64,000 bases of DNA from Mesocentrotus franciscanus (lineage: Eukaryota > Echinodermata > Echinoidea > Camarodonta > Strongylocentrotidae): the NCBI GenBank assembly GCA_037976565.1, contig CP137679.1:14076780-14140779 (forward strand). Direction: 5' to 3'. Each line of letters begins with the position of its first letter. Position 1 is the stretch's first letter. This document shows, piece after piece, positions 1 through 9,289 of this stretch. The translations under genes were made by a program, and so were the position numbers. The notes below the pieces were generated by a model. That model searched no databases and was not told the DNA's origin. It saw nothing but the letters and a program-made list of their open reading frames with translations.

Positions 1-124
1 TACGCCGCTGTTTCCATGTGAACCGCTACCGCTACTGTTCAGTGAAACTGGGACAAACATTGAATATGCGCGAGCGCAGAAAACGAACAAACGTCATTTC
101 ATTTATCTCATAGCAAAGCACATT

Positions 125-170
125 CAATGCTATAAAAAAAAGGGAAAAGGAGCGGCAACATTAGTTATCA
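125..170 (+). promoter_or_regulatory. Putative core promoter of gene copy A
   Basis: A good TATA box (TATAAAAAA, 131-139) lies about 30 bases upstream of a plausible initiator near 161-167 (TTAGTTATC). The sequence from there to the ATG at 245 is almost unchanged in all three units, as expected of a conserved 5' untranslated region. The transcription start is inferred from spacing only. Confidence 0.5.
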
Positions 171-244
171 TCGGTTGTTAGCCAGTGCAAGAACGGGAAT
201 TTTCAACGGTTCGTGCTCACAGTGTTTTGACTAGCCGTAACAAA

Positions 245-3200
245 ATGGTATGTTTTTGCTTTCTGCTTTAAAGTCGTTTTGAAGATCTTATTTCTAGAAT
301 ATTTTAGGATAAATGATATACTTGTAAATGATCATAACAAGAACTTAAAATTCCATGGGATTGTATAGAGGTCTTTATGACAAAAAATATAGCTCATGAA
401 GAGAAGCATTCCTTAAATTTGGTATATATTACAAATTATCTTTGAAATAGCTGTAACGAATGGATTTGTTCTTATATACATCAATATATATAATTGTTCT
501 CGTTGCCAGTTTGTAGCAATCTAAAATTGTTTAAACTAGGTTTTAGGTAGAGAGAAGGAGGTAGAGTAGGTTACAAACAATTGGCCGAATACATACATCT
601 AGCAAGAGCAATAACTATTATATTGTAATACAAATCCAATGTTAATCTTTTTATCAAGTTATTTCTTTGTGATATATGATATATATATACATATATATGA
701 CAAGAAAAAAGGAACATTGAAAAGACAAGCTAGTCATTTCTCTCTTTTGATTTCACACATTTTTGTATGCATATATATATATATTTATATATATTTATTT
801 ATTTATATACATTATACATGTAGATATTTAGGCGTTTATGTGTGTTTGTTTGTGAGGGTGTGTGTGTGCGTGTGCGCGTGTGTTTGTGTTTGCTCTAGAG
901 TCTAGACATAGATTACAAGGGTTCTTCCATAAACTCTTGGACCCTCATACGTATATACAATAGTTTTACTACCCCCATATCCAGTGATATCTCATGAAAG
1001 CTCACAATGTTACAAATATAGATACTGTTCCATTCCTTTTGAGCCCCTTATTTTCACTGTAATATGTCATTTTTATTTCACACTTTGAACCAGCATTTCA
1101 AATTAGCGATCATCATCTTCATACTCCAGCTACAGTCTCAGAGTGAGTATTCAAATTTCATTGATTATTTACGAGAAACAATCCAATAAAGATATATTTT
1201 TAAATTTCAAATTTAATTGAAATTAAGGTTTTATCTGAATCATCAAAGATTAACTACATTGGTACGTACTAACAATAACAATTACGTACTTGGAATTATC
1301 ATGAATGTACAAGATAAGTATTTTCTTCATTTAATGTCTAATTAATTAGTCTATATCAAATTCATCTCAAGGTACTTTCCTACGTTTTATTTAATCAATA
1401 CAAGGAAAGTCACGATATAATTCTCGCAAACTATGTTGTTCGGTGAATACTTATTTGATGAAAAATAAAATATAAATATTGTACCATTATGACTGACATA
1501 AGAAAATAATCATTATTAGACAGTGGTCCTACTCAAACAATTTTATTATCTTAAACTCAACCATTAACATGCAAGAGCTTTTAACAAAAGGGGGTCTGGT
1601 GGGCATCGAGGAAACCCCCTCCCCCACACAACTGGTCCAACAAATCTGTCATACTGTCATACGCGCCTGGGTAAAACTTGTCCTAACCGGTACCTCCCCT
1701 CGCCTGACTATCTCCTATTCAAAAGGGTTTAGTTTAGGCATGCAACGCTACCTCGACCTCTCCCGTTCAAAGTGACAAATAAATGTAAGTACCTTTTAAA
1801 ACATTTTAGCGATTTTGAAAATTAGGGCCGCGCCCTTCGTTGTAAAAATCTTGGATCGACTTCTAAATTTACATCAGATCTTGTATATAATATCTCTGTT
1901 AGTCTGAAGACATGGGCTACCCCATTGAGTTATAGCAATTTACAAATGAAGGCAGAGTGTTGAAGACCACCACTGAATTCAAACAGAATACCAGTCACAC
2001 AAAGGAGACCCACTCTAGAAAAACAACCGACCAAAGAATTACACTACCCTGAACGGCCACGAATTGCTCGGTTTGAAGTCAGTTTGCTGATGTGACAAGG
2101 ACCTCAGTCACAACGCCAAACACACTCAAAGCTGACTCTAAACCGAGCGATTCTTGGCCACTTAGTCGGTATAATAAACTGTATTGTTCGGTCTGTAATA
2201 CCACAGCCAAACCTACGAGACCGGCACAAGATTTGACAGCAGACCGAATAAAAAAACACATTTTCTCGAATGGCCAAGAATTGCTCGGTTTGGAGTCGGT
2301 TTGGCAATGTGACAAGGACCTCAGTCACAACGAGAATCACAATCCAAACTTGCTCTAAACCTATTGAGTTTTGGCAATTCGGGGAATCGGAGTAATGTAG
2401 TTTATTGTTCGGTCTGTAATTCCTCAGCCACATCAACGACCATAGACAGACATCCGACCAGACAAGACACTACATTTCCCCTATTTGCCAAGAATTGGTC
2501 GGTTTGAAGTCGGTGTGCATTCAATTGGCGATGTGACAAAGACATCGGTCAAGCTGGCAAACACACGCCAAACCGATCGATTCTAAGCCATTCGGGGGGT
2601 AATGTAGATTATCGTCCGGTCTGTTATCGGTCTGGTGTCGTCCTTGCTTGTGCGAATGGGATATATATTCATATTTATATATAAAAATATATATACATAA
2701 TATATTTTTTTTCTATTTAAAAAAATATATATAAAACACCTTTCTCAATAGTAGTCATCACCACTCCGCAGTATCTTACGGGACAGCAGCAAAATCATTC
2801 AAACTTTGCTGCTTTTACTGATAGAAACTTGTGCTAAGGCAGACAGTTTTATACTTACGTAGAAATGTCGCTGTCTCGAACAGGGGTTCTTAAACTTTTC
2901 CTTGACGCCCCGGATGTGATTTCCATGAAAGTTTAAAAGTCTAAAACAATCGGCAATTTTTTTTTTACCTAATCAAATATTTCCATACGTATAAGTTTGC
3001 CTTAATAATAAGCTGCCTTAACCAGTAAACATTGTCACAAAAGAAGTGATTGCAAAACGAAGGCATTGGTGCAAATGTTCAGAATGACAATCTAATCCTT
3101 TCTTATCATCTAATCATTTAAGTAATACTGAGGAAAATGAGGTTTGTTTTAAACGTTTAGGTCTAAATCTGATCTAAGGGAACTATGACAGTTTAACCCT

Positions 3201-5299
3201 AAAAGGCCGGGTTATTTTTGTACTCTCCCAGCCGAGGGCGAGGCGGGGTGCACCCTTGGAATCTCGGCCATGGAATGACGAAAATTCTGAACCTTGTCAT
3301 ATAGATAGGGTATCTCATAAGCCATAAGGAATAAGTCCATGAAGTTTCATATCTATGTCTCAAATGGCTTTTGATGATGACTATAAAATTATTAACATAT
3401 CCGCGAGGTGAAAATAAATTCTGCATTGTGTACAGTACATAGTGGTATTCATTTTCACCCAACGCAGTACCAAAGAGATAGCGGCCGGTTGATTTCTGCT
3501 CCGGTCCTTTCAGGGTTAAACATTTAAAGAAAACAAATTAAGCCTCCCGGGCTGTCCGGATTAACACTCCCTGCGGTCCGGACTTTGAAAAGCCCTGGTC
3601 TAGAATGATATCTCACCGAATCGTGGATCGCATGGTTCGCGGTTCGAGTCCTCTCGCGGCGCTAATGTCTCTTGGCCTGACATTAATCTAAATTTGCCAC
3701 CTTCCACCCAGGTGTAGTAAATGGGTACCTTGTGGTAAATTATTCCCTGAGTGCTTTGGAAGCTAGGGTGATGATAATAATTTGTAGGCGTCATGAACCT
3801 ACAAATTGTATTCATGCATCCATTTTTTCGTTATTGGTCCATTGTGCATTCAAATATTGAAAATTGTTTTGCTCACATTAATTCATCCCTCATGAAGGAT
3901 GTGTGGGCAATATGAATACAGGTACAAATTTCGTGTATTGCATATACTAGGGGCACTATGAAAAGAACTGGTTTCAGTTTCCGTGGTTCCATGGTATAGT
4001 GGTTCAATCACTTTACTCTTAATCCTGGGGTTGAGGGTTCGAAACCCAGTCCGGTACTAACGTCCTCTGGCAAGACACTCATCTCCAGCCAGATGTAAAT
4101 TAGTCCCTGGCAATCGGGGTCGTAATTTCAGGGCCATCAGAAAGTACATTTTCATTATTCACTTAGTATTTAAACATTATTAAGGGAACAAACTGGCTTG
4201 CTAGACTGTAAATATTATGCGAAATCATAATCAACGATAAAGTTAATTTTTCATATAACTTTCATTTTTTTATTTTCACAATCCACAGGGGGTTCTTGTG
4301 GTGCAAGTTCATATACTGGACCAGGTGAGAATATTTTCTTTTACCTCTTAATCTTATGGTATGTAACATAATTTTTTTTTTTAATGTAATGTGATATCAA
4401 GTGCCTTTTTCTTCACGTGGCATGATTATTAAGCACAATTATTAACCGTTTTTAATGACAATAGCAGAATTATTTAATTTTATATATTCGATGCAAATAT
4501 TTCCTTTCAGAGGTGCGACTTGCCGGATCAGGTAGCTCCACCGATCGAGGTCGAGTCGAGGTCTATGTCGATGGGCAATGGGGAACAGTATGCGACGATC
4601 TTTGGGGGCAGAACGACGCTGATGTAGTGTGCAGGCAGTTGGGCTTCCCTGGAGCTTCTGGCTTCACGACACAGGCCCAGATTTTCGGCGAAGGCTCAGT
4701 CCCGATTCTTCTGGACAATGTGGAGTGTGTAGGCGACGAAACTACAATCATCAACTGTCCGATGAACGCAATCGGGAGTCACAATTGCGGTCACTATGAG
4801 GATGCTGGAGTGATATGTGGCGTTGCTCAGGGTAAATCACCTAAATCTCCAAACAAACTCCGACTATTGCTCCTGCTCCGATATTCATTATTCTGTGTTT
4901 GGTTTCGTCATAAAGGCAGTATCGATTGTAATGGGGGGGGGGGCTAAATGGGGCTCAAATCCCCCTTTTAAAAAAAATCTTCAAACCTCGACACCGCCCA
5001 CCCCTCCCCCAAACAAAAATCGATTATAATGAATTCAAGCAAAGGACATGCAGAAAATCAATGTTAGAGCCCCTAGGTCCCCTTCTTCTAGAACAGCGCC
5101 TAGCTAGATATAGGATTAGAGTTAGGGTTTGCGATGGGGTTTTATGGATAAGTTTAGACTTATAGGGTTAACATTTTGTGTTTGGTTCGGATTCGAAATT
5201 AGAAATTCGGTTAGTGCAGAATATGGACCACAGAGCAATTGTCGCCAAGCATGGGTCGTTCAATAAACCCACCTAATAAGCGATGGGAGTAGTGCGGTG

Positions 5300-5334
<35 letters not shown>

Positions 5335-6655
5335 GTAAATATATATGTAAATGTATATAAGGTACATGTTTTAGAATGTATATATATATATATATATATG
5401 TACATGACATGTATATAAGGTACATGTTACAGAATGTTATCATTACATGCTTCAAACAGGTATTCTTGCTGATGGATCATGCCCTTTGATAACACAAGAT
5501 GTCTGTCCATATGGTGTCTCTGAACGTACTGGGGACGTAGTCAAGTTGGTTCCCAAGTATCTACCACGTGACCATCCGGAATATGACGTCCGAACGCCGG
5601 AAGAAGCGAGGGACAAAATAAATCTGTACTGCGCACATCCGGGTAGGAAACGTATCGATTTGTTTGGGATATTTTGGGGCATGCTTGATTCTCTTTATAC
5701 AAATTGATTTTTTCCTTCTTTTTAGCCGGCAAGAAAGTGTTTAATCCATGAACGTGATGCTTTAAAAGTGTCAGTCATTAGATAAAATAAGCCAATTTGT
5801 TTCAAGGCATATTTTTTTTTTAAACACATGTATTCTCATAGTCGTCCGCCCCCCTGACCTCAAATACGAAGTGAATATTAACACACTGCAGAACTAATGT
5901 ATCATCATAACCGAGTCAGAAGTGTTCCCATTTGAATATATATCACTAGCATGCCTGCGCCGGCCCCTCCCCCCTACAAAAAAAAGTAGATGAAAAATAT
6001 TGTAAGTGAAATGTATCAGTATAATTATGTTATCATTAAAAAATATTATTTTTCTGCATTCGGAAATAATATAGAACTATCATTTAATAATTTGGTGATA
6101 CATTTTGACAGCTTCTTCCTGCATTGAATTCTTCAATCATTTTCCCTTTTAATCTGAACACTTAATACATAAAATTAAGAAATTGGAGGATGATCAGAAT
6201 CTATATCTAAAATGTATAATGCAGATTTTTGACATACCCCCTCTCGAGTACATCAAATATTTAGAAGTCTATCGAAATTTGTTTAAATATAAAATTAGAC
6301 CAGCTTACAAATACTTATGTTCAAAGTTCATTCTTAAAGCTTACTAGAGGTGTGTCAGACACAGCAGCAACTATTATATACCATCCGTATTCCGACTATT
6401 GAAATACAATGCCTTGTAACGGGTCAAATACAATGGTCTGTATCCAGGCTGTTTAAGAAGAATATATTTGTAAACCAGTGTAATCCTTACCATTCTTCCC
6501 TTTTCTCTTCTTCTTCTTCTTCTTCTTCTTCTTCTTCTTCTTCTTCTTTTCTCCCTTCTCCTCATCCTTCCTCTTCATCAATATCTTCTTCTGCTCTTCC
6601 TCCTCCTCCTCCTCCCTTTCCCACTACCACCATGACTACTACTATACTACTACTG

Positions 6656-6695
<40 letters not shown>

Positions 6696-7241
6696 TACTA
6701 ATAATAATAATAAAAATAATAATAATGATAATAATAATAATAATAATACTAATACTATTACTGCTACTACTACTACATGCACTACTAATCCTACTTATGC
6801 TACTCCTTCATCTACTTTTACTCCTTCTTCTCCTCCTTCTTCTTCTTTTTCTATTTCTTTTACTTTTTCTTCTACTTCATCGTCATCATCATCTGATTCT
6901 ACTTTGTCTTCTTCTCTTCCTCCTCCACTCCTTCTCCGCCCCCTCCTTTACATCCTACTAATACTACTTCTGATAATAATACTAATACTAATACTACTTC
7001 TTATACTACTACTTCTTCTGCTACTACTACTACTTCTACTACTACTACTAATAATGATAATAATAATTCCTCTTCTCCTTCTCCTCCTCCATTATCACCT
7101 TTCTCTTTTTTCTTCATTCTTTTCATTTAACCAGCGTGTGATTTCCAGGTGTGTTATAATGGAGGAACATGCGTGGAGGAACTCGATGGATTTCGCTGCA
7201 TCTGCCAGGAATTTTCTTTCGGAATGCATTGTGAACACTAG
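245..7241 (+). CDS. Gene copy A: secreted SRCR plus EGF-like protein, six exons
   Basis: Predicted join: 245-247, 1094-1142, 4289-4324, 4511-4831, 5460-5642, 7135-7241, giving 232 aa. Exon 1 contributes only the ATG, directly followed by donor GTATGT. All later junctions are phase 1 with AG/GT borders, so exons can be lost or shuffled without frameshift. The protein starts with a hydrophobic signal peptide (residues 1-17, MHFKLAIIIFILQLQSQ), then a short linker with Cys21, one group A SRCR domain (about 31-133), an unrecognised module with Cys144, Cys152 and Cys194, and a terminal EGF-like domain (199-230). There are sixteen cysteines after the signal, an even number. No membrane segment follows, so secretion is inferred. 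Compared with copy C, a TGG to TAG change ends the protein right after the EGF domain and removes a 13-residue aromatic tail. AATAAA at 7706 is a possible polyadenylation signal. The model is sequence-only; no transcript evidence is available. Confidence 0.82.
248..1093 (+). other. Intron 1 of copy A
   Basis: Donor GTATGT, acceptor TTTGAACCAG. Holds short AT and GT dinucleotide runs around 675-895. The same intron in copies B and C is collinear with small indels. No independent gene is seen. Confidence 0.7.
1094..1142 (+). CDS. Signal-peptide exon of copy A (exon 2)
   Basis: Acceptor CCAG precedes 1094 and donor GTGAGT follows 1142. Spliced to the ATG of exon 1, the 49 bases encode HFKLAIIIFILQLQSQ plus one base. 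The Ile/Leu/Phe-rich core and a polar QSQ end make a typical short eukaryotic signal peptide. Ends in phase 1. Confidence 0.8.
1991..2660. mobile_element. GACCGAC-type inverted-repeat element in intron 2 of copy A
   Basis: Starts CCAGTCACACAAAGGAGACC and ends, as the complement, with a related GTCGTCC...TTGTGCGAATGGG end, giving imperfect terminal inverted repeats of about 40 bases rich in GACCGA. The interior repeats CTCGGTTTGGAGTCGG-like blocks in both orientations. No coding capacity. Related copies lie at 16408, 23606, 45309 and 52304. Superfamily unknown. Confidence 0.55.
2881..3597. mobile_element. Non-autonomous hAT-like element in intron 2 of copy A
   Basis: Ends CAGGGGTTCTTAAACTTTTC and the complement of TTTGAAAAGCCCTG form an inverted repeat starting CAGGG, a hAT-type terminus. 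Flanks GTCTCGAA (2873-2880) and GTCTAGAA (3598-3605) form an 8-bp target duplication with one mismatch. No transposase. It hosts a piggyBac-type MITE at 3197-3515. The same nest is at 57771-58495. Confidence 0.7.
3197..3515. mobile_element. piggyBac-type MITE nested in the hAT-like element
   Basis: TTAA duplications at 3193-3196 and 3516-3519 flank CCCTAAAAGGCCGG ... CCGGTCCTTTCAGGG, an inverted repeat beginning CCCT as in piggyBac elements. 319 bp, non-coding. Equivalent at 58078-58415. Confidence 0.75.
3606..3790 (+). repeat. tRNA-derived SINE-like remnant
   Basis: Contains a B-box-like GGTTCGAGTCC (3641-3651) after GATCGCATGGTTCGC, then a tail ending GTGCTTTGGAAGCTAGGGTGATGATAA-type simple sequence. 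The A box is weak. A second copy is at 58505-58690 in unit 3. Confidence 0.5.
3981..4150 (+). repeat. tRNA-derived SINE
   Basis: CCATGGTATAGTGGTTCAATC resembles a tRNA 5' half with an A box, and GGTTCGAAACC at about 4039 is a canonical B box. A tRNA-unrelated body follows (GGCAAGACACTCATCTCCAG...). It is identical in position in copy C (58879), so it predates that duplication. Not a functional tRNA. Confidence 0.7.
4289..4324 (+). CDS. Small 36-nt linker exon of copy A (exon 3)
   Basis: Flanked by a pyrimidine tract with CACAG and by donor GTGAGA. It codes for a linker, R-GSCGASSYTGP, containing one cysteine (Cys21). The copy C exon at 59188-59223 is identical in sequence. Too short to place by homology alone, but phase and borders fit both neighbours. 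Confidence 0.7.
4511..4831 (+). CDS. SRCR domain exon of copy A (exon 4)
   Basis: Encodes one complete scavenger receptor cysteine-rich domain. Hallmarks are VRLAGSGS, GRVEVY, WGTVCDD, DADVVCRQLGF, GEGSVPILLDNV and HNCGHYEDAGVIC. Six cysteines (57, 70, 102, 112, 122, 132 of the protein) without the two extra ones of group B place it in group A. The whole domain sits in one phase 1-1 exon, which is unusual for group A in vertebrates but suits exon duplication. SRCR domains bind ligands or microbes in many secreted immune proteins; a ligand cannot be inferred here. Confidence 0.95.
4832..5459 (+). other. Intron 4 of copy A with AT dinucleotide arrays
   Basis: Donor GTAAAT, acceptor TTCAAACAG. 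Contains a homopolymer G run near 4932 and two AT/TA arrays (about 5299-5345 and 5378-5398) just upstream of exon 5. Unit 2 lost everything between an AT array near 2655 and the first of these arrays. Confidence 0.7.
5460..5642 (+). CDS. Three-cysteine module exon of copy A (exon 5), unrecognised family
   Basis: Encodes GILADGSCPLITQDVC and ends ...KINLYCAHP, 61 codons with three cysteines and a charged, proline-containing middle (PKYLPRDHPEYDVRTPEEARDK). The acceptor is CAAACAG and the donor GTAGGA. I do not recognise the domain. Conservation in all three copies with several silent changes argues that it is coding. Its odd cysteine may pair with Cys21 from exon 3. Confidence 0.8.
6507..7080 (+). 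repeat. TTC and ACT trinucleotide microsatellite block in intron 5 of copy A
   Basis: Long runs of TTC, then CTA/ACT, then AAT-type triplets, immediately upstream of the EGF exon acceptor. The runs produce apparent poly-Ser and poly-Leu open frames that are not genes. The same position is occupied by similar blocks in copies B and C. Confidence 0.9.
7135..7241 (+). CDS. EGF-like terminal exon of copy A (exon 6)
   Basis: After acceptor CCAG the frame encodes ACDFQVCYNGGTCVEELDG and then FRCICQEFSFGMHCEH, followed by TAG at 7239-7241. Cysteine spacing C-x4-C-x5-C-x8-C-x-C-x8-C is that of an EGF-like domain. The usual calcium-binding signature (DxDE before Cys1) is not present. The stop lies two residues after the sixth cysteine, where copies B and C continue. 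Confidence 0.92.
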
Positions 7242-8394
7242 AATTACTATAGTTGGTCGTTTTACGACTAAAAAGAATCATGGGATAGTTATACCTAAGG
7301 GATTCGAGAGCATTCGAATGTCTTCAGTGTAAAATTTATCTGTACATGATTGAGAAGGGTTGTCATGTAGTTAATCAGTGCCGAAATGTGTAATTCTGCA
7401 AAGCTTTCGTTATGGACAAAGAAATTCTTCTTTTAATTGTTGTCTGTTATTTTGTGCCATTCTGCACGTGCCAATCGGCATATAAGGCAAAGGAAAGGTT
7501 AATTCTCTCAATATTCAAGTTCTAAGCGAAGAACCATTACGAGATTCACTCACCTGAAAAAATATTTTAAAAAATAATTTTTCATTCCACATCATCATAA
7601 CTTCTTGACAGCTTATTTCGTACGTTATTCATTTTTTGAAGAAGAGGGTAATCCAATAGCGTAGCCAGTTATGCGGTATGGGGCGGGGAGGGAATCATCA
7701 ACAACAATAAATATTGACGGAAATCATTCTCATCGCACGCAAACCATTCCATATATATGATTATGATAATAATACTCTTTACAATTATAACAGAACAGAA
7801 CAGAACAGCAATCTAAAAAACTTTAGTAAAATGGGGACATATATACATGTTAGTCGGGTAAAATATTACAAAATATTAGGTAATTAGGGGTGATTTTACC
7901 CAATATTTTGCATGATTTTACCAATCAACTATTGTATATGTTCCTTGTTTATATAGTGGTCAAAAATTTTACCCAATTCTTCTAAGGGTTTAAATTTGAT
8001 AAAATTGAAGTGATGAGGATGATGATAATAATCATGATGACAGAGATAACAATACAAGTTATAAATAATGTTATTTTCGTTTGCACGAGCAGAGCAGGTG
8101 AGTATTGAAATTTATTCTCACTTTTACAATCGAAATGAAAGGTATATCTTACTTTGGCCGCTTGTTTGTTCGTCTCTAAAATTACAATTATATCGAAGAT
8201 TTGTTTGAAATGTATCAAAATAAGAGTTGCATCCGCAGAAATTAAAGTGTTTTGATAATTACATTACATTATTGACAAGCAAGTTCGTAAAATTCTTACA
8301 CCTTTTAAGGCTCGAATTCCGTGAACCTTCAACAGATGTGGCGCTCCAAGACGAAGGGGGTAAGGCATAGTGCCCCAAAACATGTTCAAGTACC
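7242..8394. other. 3' flank of gene copy A
   Basis: Collinear with 25720-26900 and 62123-63400. Possible polyadenylation signal AATAAA at 7706. Around 7850-7990 there are several GGGTAAAAT/ATTTTACCC motifs in both orientations, probably remains of a small inverted-repeat element. No gene seen. Confidence 0.5.
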
Positions 8395-8935
8395 CCCAAA
8401 TGCCCCTTTTTACCATGATAAGTGCCCCTTCTTTACAAATGATAAGTGCAATTTTAAATAATGAGAATGCCTATTTAATTCGGAAAGATGTACCTTTTCC
8501 TATCTAATAAATGCCTCTTTTAACTTCTCATAAGTGTTTTTTCCGGATAAACTAGGTGCCCTTTTCCTGAGGCAAATAAATTGTTTTTCCCCTTGTAATA
8601 AGTGCCCCTTACTCATTCGGACAAGTATCCCCCTCCCCCTTGGTTTTGATAAGTGTCCTTTTCCGTCGGCTAATAAATTGCCCCTTTTTCTTCTGATAGG
8701 TTCACGTTTTCCTTTCCGGCAAGTGCCGTTTTCTCGTCCTGAAAAGTACCCCCAAATAAATGCCCCCAAATTAAATCGAAATCCCATATGTGTTCCTTTT
8801 CCTTTTTGATAAGTGCACCTTTCCCCCTCTTAAAAGTGACAATTTTCAACTCAGATAATTGCCCATTATCTTATATGATAAGTGCCCCCTTTTCCTTTCT
8901 AATAACTATCACTTGATCATTACTCATTTTGTTTG
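8395..8935 (+). repeat. Degenerate minisatellite, GATAAGTGCCCCTTTT type
   Basis: About twenty degenerate repeats of roughly 25-30 bases built on ATAAGTGCCCCTTTTTC. This array is essentially absent from units 2 and 3, where only a single TGATAAGTGCC remains near the SINE, so it expanded in unit 1 or was lost elsewhere. Open frames across it are artefacts. Confidence 0.75.
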
Positions 8936-8954
8936 GTTGTTTTACCTAACTTCT

Positions 8955-9115
8955 AAGAAAGCATGTGTATGCTTGTAAGTAGGCAACCAGGGGTCCGACG
9001 GACTTGGTAATGAAGATCGATGCCTTACCAAAGGGCTCCATAGCGCAAAGACTTGGTTTCGAACCCGGAACGTCCCGGTTACGAGACCACTGCTCTACCT
9101 CAGAGCCATCGCGCC
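8955..9115 (-). repeat. tRNA-derived SINE, reverse orientation (unit 1)
   Basis: On the minus strand it reads GGCGCGATGGCTCTGAGGTA (A box region), GTCTCGTAACCGGGACG and GGTTCGAAACC (B box), then GCCCTTTGGTAAGGCAT. It is the same family as the plus-strand SINE at 16183. Counterparts are at 28150-28300 and 63405-63515. Confidence 0.8.
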
Positions 9116-9289
9116 TCTCTCCCGATAAGTGCCCCTTTTTCACTAAATTTTCTCTTGTCGCTTGCCGAATGCGCCATTTTATATTCCTCAACATGGACAT
9201 ATCTCACTTTAAAGAACTGATTGAAGCAGCTTTTGATTTGTAACAACAGTTATAGTCTTATTTTATCGCTACTACCATAACGTAAGGCA

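Noticed and set aside
639..905. Cys/Val-rich small protein
   Set aside because: GT/TG dinucleotide runs produce CVCVC; it lies in intron 1 and is not conserved in frame between copies.
2079..2436. Overlapping open frames on both strands in intron 2
   Set aside because: They follow the GACCGAC-type inverted-repeat element, and similar peptides recur wherever that element does.
3981..4060. Functional tRNA-Glu or tRNA-Lys gene
   Set aside because: Only tRNA-like; no proper acceptor stem pairing seen and it continues into a SINE body.
6350..7332. Long Ser- and Leu-rich open frames in the copy A intron
   Set aside because: They are translations of TTC/CTA microsatellites. Only the last part (7135-7241) is coding, as the EGF exon.
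8500..8809. Small open frames over the GATAAGTGCC minisatellite
   Set aside because: Repeat-derived; absent from the other units.
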